From the NCBI GenBank assembly GCA_020726505.1, contig JAHLEZ010000016.1, forward strand, positions 62,001 to 126,000: a DNA stretch of 64,000 nt. The letters run 5' to 3'. The stretch is from Leptodontidium sp. MPI-SDFR-AT-0119. Lineage: Eukaryota; Ascomycota; Leotiomycetes; Helotiales; Leptodontidiaceae. Below, in pieces: positions 57,047 to 64,000 of this stretch (positions are counted from its first letter, which is position 1; each line of letters starts with the position of its first letter). The position numbers and the translations under genes were made by a program. Below the pieces are notes generated by a model. It was not told where the DNA came from, ran no database searches, and saw only the letters and a program-made list of their open reading frames with translations.

Positions 57047-59114
57047 TATCCCCTTAAGTGCGATTCCGTCGCATAGCCTAAAGAGCGCTATAAGTGGCCC
57101 TGTAGCGAGTCACTAATTAAGCGAGCCTCACCAAACTCAGGCTGCTGAACCCCCTGCACATACCATACAAATCAAAACCTTTTAGTAGTAACGATTTTAT
57201 TTATCTCTTAAGATACATGTTAAAACACTCTCCGTTATTACAGAAGTGTAATTGGCATTGTTTACAGCCAAAATTGGAAGCACTTCGGCGGCTAGTACGG
57301 TTAACGTTCAGTGCGATTTCCTCCAAGGTAATACGCTTTCTTAGGCGATCCCAAATTCTTCCACCTCTACAGGTAGAGCAATTAGCTCTTGTAAGCATCT
57401 TGATGAGCTTATGGCAATGTGCCGGGACTTCAAATTTGTCCTTAGATACCTGCTGAAAGCTCCGTTTTCGGGATCCGGATGCATCCTTTCCTATAGCCCT
57501 TAATGCCTCAATTAGCTGAATTCTGAAATCATCTTGACTACAGAACTTTACAGATCGTTCTCCCATATAATCAAAGTGACAGGCAATTAAAAAACAGTTA
57601 GAAAGCACGACCAAAAGCATGAATTGCATAAGACCTTGCGCGGGGCCGCGGCGGAGGCGTCTTTCACCCTTGTTATGCGCATGTAATTGGTCTCCAAGAT
57701 CAATAGCTCCCATATTATGGTTATAGGCATCGTACAATTGGGGAATTCAAAGGTGTTTGGTAGCTTGATCGCCGAAGGGAACACGTGAGGTGCGAGCATT
57801 AGATGCTGTTTCTTTTAGACGTCTCCGGAGGCGTAACATTTTCTTGATTCCGTCCCAAACAGTCGACATAGCAAGAGCAAAGGCGCTATCCTTGAACCCA
57901 GTTTGGTTGACCATATTCGACTCCGTAGGAAAGGTATGTACGGTCCCCCATGACATAGCGTCTGCCCCGTGATCTCCTTTCTTCAAATCGACGAGGTCTT
58001 GAAGAATGCCTGAAGAGACTCTTGCTGTACTAGTTGCTCCAAAGCCTAGCTTCCGTAGGTGCTCAAAAAGCTTCACATTTGTAAAGAGGTTGTTAAGGTA
58101 AACGTGATATGCTCTCTTCGGTAATAGGTTCAAGAGATGCGGTACCACTGACTGTGTCTTGTTGAGGTTCTTTGGCTGAGAGACGCCGATAGGTCCATTC
58201 CCTCTTCCTCGCCTATGGAAGACCCATCGAAGAAAGAAACCACGTTGTGCCACTACCCATATCTTTAATCCTGTTGGAGTAGGCTTGTTTGGAATATTCG
58301 TTTTCTCCTTAAACCGCCCTTGGTATCGTTGAATTGCTTCGTCCACAGCTAAGTCTCTGCCAGGGATCCAAAGCCGGCAGTTGGTGTCTTGAATATATGT
58401 ATTTAGAGGTTCAACCTATTTCAAAAATCAGCTAATTCTATTAAGAAATGAGGGAGATATTAACCTTTTCATACACATCCTCCACATCCGGCATATTAAT
58501 CCTAAACCGCAAACGGAGTTCCTGGAACCTATCCCTTGAGAAACACTTGGTAACCAAATGGAAAGGAGTAACGGGATGGGGGCTCTAATAGTCCGAGATT
58601 TTGTTCATAGGAACTATCGTCATGTAGATACAAAAGGCCAAGAATAGGTAAAGCTCTTTGCGTGTAGTAGGGTACCATTTAGAAGAACGGGATTTGACTA
58701 TGTCTAGTGGAATCTCTCTCTTATATGCGTTAGTAGCTTCCACCATCCGATCAACGATTTCTGGCGTATAATACTGTGTAAAAAGCGTAATAGGATCATC
58801 GGGAGAGACATCTTTAGGTAGGTGTAGCTCTAGGTCGAAATCAGGCAAATCCATAGTCTCAAAATGCGTCCCTTTCTTAGCTAGAGGCTTTTCGTTTGGC
58901 CTAAGGGTTCCTGCATTGGTGGGATCTGGAACTACAGAAGCGGGCATCGTGTTATTAATGAAAATGTGGGTACTTTGGTAGGAAAAGAGGGTTTATTTAC
59001 CTCTTTATTAACATCCCGCACTGGGGCTAATATGCCCTGTAATACGGGGCCACTTAGCGTAGCCCTACAGGCAGCACAGCCTGAAGGCCTGTGCGAGTCG
59101 CACTTAAGGGGATA
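57047..59114 (-). mobile_element. piggyBac-type transposon copy 3 (2,068 bp), best preserved
   Basis: The terminal inverted repeats read TATCCCCTTAAGTGCGATTC on the left and TATCCCCTTAAGTGCGACTC inward from the right. Sub-terminal TAAGTGGCCC(T/C)GTA repeats are also inverted. The minus-strand transposase covers most of the element. A TTAA duplication outside the repeats is not evident; the TTAA seen lies inside the conserved ends of all three copies. It has mild RIP only. Confidence 0.87.
57201..58947 (-). pseudogene. piggyBac-type transposase (DDE_Tnp_1_7-like) with two stops and a lost catalytic Asp
   Basis: The frame starts MPASVVPDPTNAGTLRPNEK and includes LFTQYYTPEIVDRMVE, the usual N-terminal helix. 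TAG at 58585-58587 sits where relatives have Trp in SDYW. An intron of about 49 bases fits at 58416-58464. The catalytic core follows: AVDEAIQRYQGR (first Asp), then VYLNNLFTN where the second Asp of YLDNxFT is Asn (G to A). TGA at 57747-57749 interrupts before YNHNMGAIDLGDQL (third Asp). The Cys-rich tail is CSTCRGGR...CKQCQLHFC. All parts are in one frame after the intron. The two stops and the D-to-N change should abolish activity. The TAG and D-to-N changes are the types that RIP makes. Confidence 0.85.
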
Positions 59115-60060
59115 AGTATGTGAGATCAAGACACGGCCAATGAACATGAGACGTGGCACAAAAGCAGATATTCGTACTACCGACATAGGCTGGCCCGCTG
59201 GAACCTTACACCTCCCTTCGAAGGTAGAAGGCTTTATTAGTCTAAAATATTCCATCCTGCTTATATGATTATCTCTGATACGAAGTGTCACATACGCCGT
59301 CTTGGGCAACTAAATGAATTTAAATGGAAAATGTTGGGTTACTGTTGCTGGTGCCGAGTTTTGGTGCCAACTGAGGGTCTGATTACTGGATTGCCGGCTT
59401 GGCTCGGGTGACTATGCAAAGCCCATCGCCAGGGCATCGGGTTGAAGCTTGATTTCGACTTGAAAGCATCGTTTGGGTGTGCAGAGTATCTGGACGACGC
59501 TAGGTATGCATGGTGCTTCTAAGTCTGGGGCTAGCGCCGCCGACCTCTCGCTCCGCAATCCATTTTAGAACGGCTGCAGTTGATCTGCTTAGCGTGGTGT
59601 CCAGAACGACCCTGTGGAGCCAAGAGCGTGGCGGCACCCCTCACTTTCCTACGCCGACACAAGCCAATGCGGACAGAGTACAGACGCCATGGCTTAACGA
59701 TAGTTGCGGAGATTCTGGGAAATGAAATTGGATGGCTGGGCCTCAAGGACGAGAAGTGCCTGCAAAAGAGTAATTGCTGCGCTCTCCCCAGCCTTTGGTC
59801 TAGAGGTCAAGCATCTCGACTCAATATTTGTTGACATCTAGCTTCTATCCCATCTCTGTTCTCGAAGACTGCTCGTTGCCCTTTGAACTCTTATCCCAGT
59901 TCCGACGAGTTAGGCTCTCAGAATAAACGGAACACCGCAGTATATGTGTTTGTAGCTAGGGACGGCAACTATCAAAAAGGCCGTGTCACGCAAAAGAGTG
60001 CCAGTTCTCGTGTACTGGCCAGCTCAGCACTGCTTCTACGACTAAGGATGGCCATATTGA
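59115..60060. other. Upstream region of the Rhodopsin-MFS gene; no supported gene
   Basis: Mixed-composition sequence with several overlapping short frames in both directions. None has a recognisable domain. The last few hundred bases presumably hold the promoter of the gene starting at 60061; no clear TATA box is seen close to the start. An upstream in-frame start could exist but is not supported. Confidence 0.5.
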
Positions 60061-62686
60061 ATGGACAAAATGAACCAGTTCGGTGCGGCTACTCTTGTGA
60101 TCAGCGCCGTGTTCCTCGTCGTCGCGACCATCTTCGTGGCTCTGCGTTTGGTGTCTCGGATTTTCGTAGCACGGAAGGTCACTCTATCTGACTACGTGAT
60201 GTTCGTCGGCTGGGCACTTGTGTGTGCCCTTTCAGTGGTCATTTTCAATGCAACTGCGAACGGATTGGGCGTGCGAGAAGGAGTCCGGCCATACTGGAAA
60301 GTGCCACTTGCTAAGACAGAATATGCTTTCACGGTGCTCTATGTAGGTCGACCGAACAATCGGAACGGAATGTCTCGAGCTAACTGATCGAATCTTAGAA
60401 TCCTGCGTTGACGGCCGTCAAATCGTCCATTCTCATCTTCTACCTTACTCTAAGCAAAGGACAGTCCTTTTTCCGGTCGGGAACCTACCTCACGCTCGGG
60501 CTCGTCATTGTAGCCGGCTTAGGCTTGACTCTCGTTAACATCTTCCAATGCCGTCCTATCGCTATCGCAATCCAAGTTCCCACTCCACCAGGTGCGTATT
60601 GTATTGACATTGTCGCCCTCTATCTCTCGGCCGCTCCGGTTAATATCGTCACCGATATTGCAATCTTCTTCCTGCCGGTGCCGACCCTGTGGCGTATGCG
60701 ACTTCCCAAGAGACAGAAGATCATTTTACTGCTTGTCTTTGGGACGGGCCTTTTCGTCACCGTCATTAGTGTCCTTCGTACGGTGTTTCTCTTGCACGCG
60801 GCCATCGCCAGGGTCACCAAGATCAATCCTCCCGGCGTCCATGATCTGTCGTGTATGCTCATTTCCAACCCATTGTTCGCTTTCCACCGCTGACGGTGCA
60901 CCACAGATTACGATGCCTACCTCTTTCTGTGGTCTGCTATTGAGCTAGACTTGGGTATCATTTGCGGCTGCGTTCCCAGCCTTAAGCCTCTTGTGGCGCG
61001 GATAGTTCCACGCATAATCCGAAACCCAAGCGAGACGAGTAGATCGAGCGATCGGGGCCCGATTACTCGTGATTCGACGCAGCCGCCGATAATCGCGTCG
61101 CCAGCTGATGCTACCATCCAGGTGGGAATAAAGAATGCTCAAGATATGACCCATGAGACTAGGGGCCCGGTTACGGTGCACGAGATTTTGACATCGTCGG
61201 CCCCGACATCAGGCAATCAACAGTCGAGCCCTGAAGGCATGGCTGGTGGGACAACTGAACGAGCCCCTTTCTTCGACTTCGTCACATTGATGTATCCAAA
61301 GAGCATGCTAAAAATGAGCAACCAAGAATCCTTAGTCCCGATCGCAGTTATGTGCGTCATCTTCTTCCTCTGGGGCTTTTCCTACGGCTTCATCAATGTT
61401 CTCAACGCCAAATTTCAGCAGGCCGCCGGCTACGAGCTTCAAACGTCCTTCGAATTGCATGCGGCATATTTTGGAGCCTATGTGTTTGGGCCCATCTTGG
61501 TGGCCAGGCAGACTTTGAAGCGATGGGGATTCAAGGCCACACTCATGACCGGCCTCTCGATTTATTCGTGTGGGACGTTGGTATTCTGGCCTGCTGGCCT
61601 TCTGATGTCCCTTCCCGCGTTTGTGATCGGTAATTTCATCGTTGGGCTGGGCTTGTCCGTCGTGGAAACAGCCGCGGACTTGTTCATCGCACTGTGTGGG
61701 CCGATGGACTATGCCGAAATGCGACTCAACTTCGCCCAGGGTGTCCAAGCTGTGGGTGGAATCGTCTCGCCAATTCTCGCTCAGCAAGTCCTATTCAAAG
61801 ATATCAGCGATGCTGAAGCGCTGATCAGTGTCCAGTGGACCTACCTTGGGATTACGGTTGTTACGATTCTGGTGGCAGTCGCCTATAACTTCTTGCAACT
61901 TCCCGAGGCATCCAACGAGGAGTTGAAACAGCTCGGCGACCGGCGCCGAGAAGACTATGGTACGGCCGTTCGTGGTATCCGCGTGGTGTGGGTGACTCTG
62001 GCGCTCGGCGTCCTGACTCAATTTTGCAACATTGGTGGTCAAGAAGACCTTCAAACCAAGTTTCGTTCTTTTCTAACATATAACGAGCCGAAGTAAGACT
62101 ATCCAAAAAAAAAAAAAAAAAAAAATTTCCTGGTTGACAGTTTTTGCTAATACCTAACCTTTCATCTATCAGCCCTTATCCTCAGGCATTTGGCTTTCTC
62201 GCCATAGGAAACACCCTCTTCGCCGTTGGCTGCTTCCTCGCTGCATTCGCACAGTTATTCCTCAAGCCTCGGTGGATCCTTCTCGGATTGTATCTGGGCG
62301 TGATTCTGTTCTCCGTCCTCAGCACGACGATGACTGGCTACACAGGTATCACCATGTATCTCCTGCTCTTTTTATTCAACGCGGGGATCTTCTCTATCAC
62401 GTTCACGATCTGCCTCCGAGGTATGGGGGAGCATACAAAGACCGCCGCGTCGATCATGACAATGGCGATCTCGGGCGGCGCGCCCTTTCCCATTATCCAA
62501 GACATTGTTGCCAAGTCTCATGGAATCCGGCATGCCTTTTGCGTGAATGTGGCGCTCTTCTCGTTCGGTGCCATATTTCCGCTCTATCTGAACCTGGTCC
62601 CGGCCGCACGGAAGCAAGTCGATTCTGTGAAGAATGAAGATCTAAATCATTCGCCTCGCGAACCGAGCCAAGGTAGTGTGACTTAA
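60061..62686 (+). CDS. Rhodopsin-domain (PTH11-like) membrane protein fused to FucP-type MFS transporter
   Basis: Four exons join without a stop: introns 60343-60398 (GTAGGT...TAG), 60853-60906 (GTATGC...CAG) and 62093-62172 (GTAAGA...CAG, holding a run of 21 A), giving about 811 residues. Residues 1-285 are a seven-helix fungal Rhodopsin-domain protein: helix 1, LRLVSRIF, LSDYVMF, then FQCRP, CIDIVALYLSAAPVNIVTD, LPKRQK and the terminal FLWSAIELDLGIICGCVPSL. A polar Ser/Thr/Pro linker (about 286-362) follows. Residues 363-811 form a 12-helix permease of the fucose-permease branch: FFLWGFSYGFINVLNAKFQ, HAAYFGAYVFGP and CGPMDYAEMRLNFAQGVQ. The transport substrate is probably a hexose. A sensor-plus-transporter protein is implied, but two neighbouring genes merged by loss of a terminator is the main alternative. 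Confidence 0.78.
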
Positions 62687-62689
62687 TAG

Positions 62690-62912
62690 AAGCACTACGG
62701 GCAATTATCTCTCGTGTAGAGCGTGGATGGTTACCAAGATATTGGACTCCAGAATTACAAAGGATCGGCAAGGAAAGGTAAGATTGGAATACTACGTGAA
62801 ATGGAAAAGCTACCCTCCTTCGTGGCGGCATCAACGTGATCTGATACCGGGTTGCGAAGCATTGCTCTATGATTCCCATGTGCAGCACCCGGAGAAGCCC
62901 GTCACCGACTGA
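62690..62912 (+). pseudogene. Gypsy chromovirus polyprotein 3' end: chromodomain
   Basis: An open segment, in frame from before 62727, encodes VTKILDSRITKDRQGKVRLE, then YYVKWKSYPPSW, then a C-terminal HPEKPVTD. This is a chromodomain (ExILDSR...LEYLVKWKGYP...W) as found at the C-terminus of integrases of Ty3/gypsy chromoviruses, with the usual closing HPxKP. The integrase itself is absent, since the MFS stop codon is only four bases upstream of this segment. It is therefore a 5'-truncated element rather than a host chromodomain gene. Confidence 0.75.
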
Positions 62913-62940
62913 AGTATGGCGTCGCAGAAGCTCCTAGTTC

Positions 62941-63360
62941 TTTAGGAGGGGGTAGTGTCACGGGACCACCCGCTTTGGCATCATGTGATCTCGGTTAAAT
63001 TCTTCAAAACGCGAGGAATAATTGATTCCTCGCGCTACGTCTTGTATCTAGAATCAATATATACCTTGACATCAAACCCTCACATTGCGGGTACCTTTTT
63101 GAATAGTCACCTACCTAAAACAGGGCACCTTTTATAGGTTTCACCTCACATCTTATTATCCTATATTAACCCAGGTATTCTATCAAGAGTACACTCGTTC
63201 TTCATAGTGTGCTAACTAATAATGGACCGTTGAGCGAATCTCTGTACCTGCGCATCAAACTAAATAACCGACATCCCTGCGAAGCAAAAGTCCCGTTGTA
63301 CAACTTCATATTTTACTTCATTACGAATAACTCATCCCAATTTACTCTACACTCGTCACA
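62941..63360 (+). repeat. Probable 3' LTR of the gypsy chromovirus fragment with polypurine tract
   Basis: A purine-rich tract AGGAGGGGGTAG (62945-62955) is followed by TGTCACGGGACC, the usual chromovirus LTR start. The likely end is CTCGTCACA at 63360, giving an LTR of about 405 bases with TG...CA ends. No second LTR is in the window, so the right boundary is a judgement. An internal perfect inverted pair GCGAGGAATAATTGATTCCTCGC lies at about 63011-63033. Confidence 0.6.
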
Positions 63361-64000
63361 ATGCCCAATATCGGCACTTGATAGTTGGAACCTTAGGCCT
63401 TTGTATTCGTTTCCTAGGGAATCTATACAGAAGGCCATTTATTTTCGCTTCTATTATCAACCTATTTGTACCTATTCTGTTCCTCTTGAATTTTCACCAC
63501 GTTCTTAGAAGTTTTGAAAGCTTGAAAGTCGTGTGATACTAGGTAAAAATAGCCTAAATAAGCCCCCCCCTATTTCTTTTGGTTTGTCTTCAAAATTGGT
63601 AGAGTTACGTGCACGAGAAGTGGCAGGCCAGCAACCCACGAAATACTGCTCGGTTATACTTTCCGTGTAAATATTAAGGCCTGAGGCTACAACTTGTTAC
63701 AAGTGGCACAGATGGCCCATAAGGATTTAATTGACTGCCTTTAATCTTGTGGCTTAAACATAAAAGAAATGCAAGCATAGCTCTGTTTGACATGGAGTCT
63801 TTGCAATACTTTTGATTTATTGTCTTATTATAATATCTTCGGAACATCGTCAACTATATCACTGACTCTTGATCGCTTTGTCTGCCATCTAAGTAATGTT
63901 ATTTGAGAAGCCGAAGTATTTGGATGATTGATGCCTATCATTTGGGTTCGTAATATTACACATTTCTCTATTAGGTTAATAGCATCATCGACACGGTCTT
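63361..64000. other. No gene seen
   Basis: TA-leaning sequence to the window edge with only very short frames. I recognise no motif or repeat that pairs elsewhere in the window. Confidence 0.5.

Noticed and set aside
61332..61787. 151-codon minus-strand frame over the MFS domain
   Set aside because: Antisense shadow of the GC-rich transporter exon; no domain pattern.

Overview
This looks like a window from a filamentous ascomycete (Pezizomycotina) genome. Genes carry short introns of about 45-130 bases with GTRNGY...YAG borders. The gene families are fungal: AflR-type regulator, fungal flavin halogenase, Rhodopsin-domain/PTH11-like membrane protein, FucP-type MFS. More than half of the window is very TA-rich, stop-riddled transposon sequence of the kind produced by repeat-induced point mutation (RIP).

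Layout. 1-900: 3' end of a decayed piggyBac-type element. 3.9-5.7 kb: secreted HExxH metallopeptidase-like gene, apparently frameshifted. 6.0-8.4 kb: TA-rich gene desert. 8.4-25.7 kb: a GC-richer gene island that reads like the remnant of a halogenated secondary-metabolite cluster: a possible regulator fragment, a flavin-dependent halogenase (frameshift), a divergent MCT-like MFS transporter (in-frame TAG that may be spliced out), a glutathione S-transferase, an NAD(P)-binding reductase-like gene and an AflR-type regulator. The regulator is split in two by a 7.55 kb hAT element with an 8-bp target duplication. Removing the element and one duplication copy restores one frame of about 420 codons. 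That hAT carries a second hAT and a 556-bp TRIM retroelement.

25.7-54.4 kb is a transposon graveyard. At 26.4-32.9 kb is a gypsy-like retroelement carrying a Tc1-like and a pogo-like element. From 35.9 to 54.4 kb a single degenerate pogo/Fot1 transposase gene is broken into three pieces. The first gap holds a piggyBac copy that itself holds a 4,063-bp Tc1/mariner-type element. The second gap holds another pogo element that holds an intact Tad-like LINE (5,782 bp, both ORFs open) and a hAT element, which in turn holds a 147-bp MITE. Removing the nested elements leaves the second pogo element 1,833 bp long, against 1,837 bp for its relative at 30.8-32.6 kb.

54.4-64 kb: a 540-bp Mutator-like derivative, a third piggyBac copy (two stops and one missing catalytic Asp), and a gene that on simple splicing encodes an N-terminal Rhodopsin-domain (PTH11-like) membrane protein fused in frame to a complete FucP-type MFS transporter. 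Directly downstream are a chromodomain fragment and a probable LTR from a gypsy chromovirus.

The cluster genes would fit export, detoxification, tailoring and regulation around a chlorinated or brominated phenolic metabolite, but no core synthase is in the window. The damage suggests the locus is silent or decaying. All homology statements come from reading motifs by eye; no searches were run.
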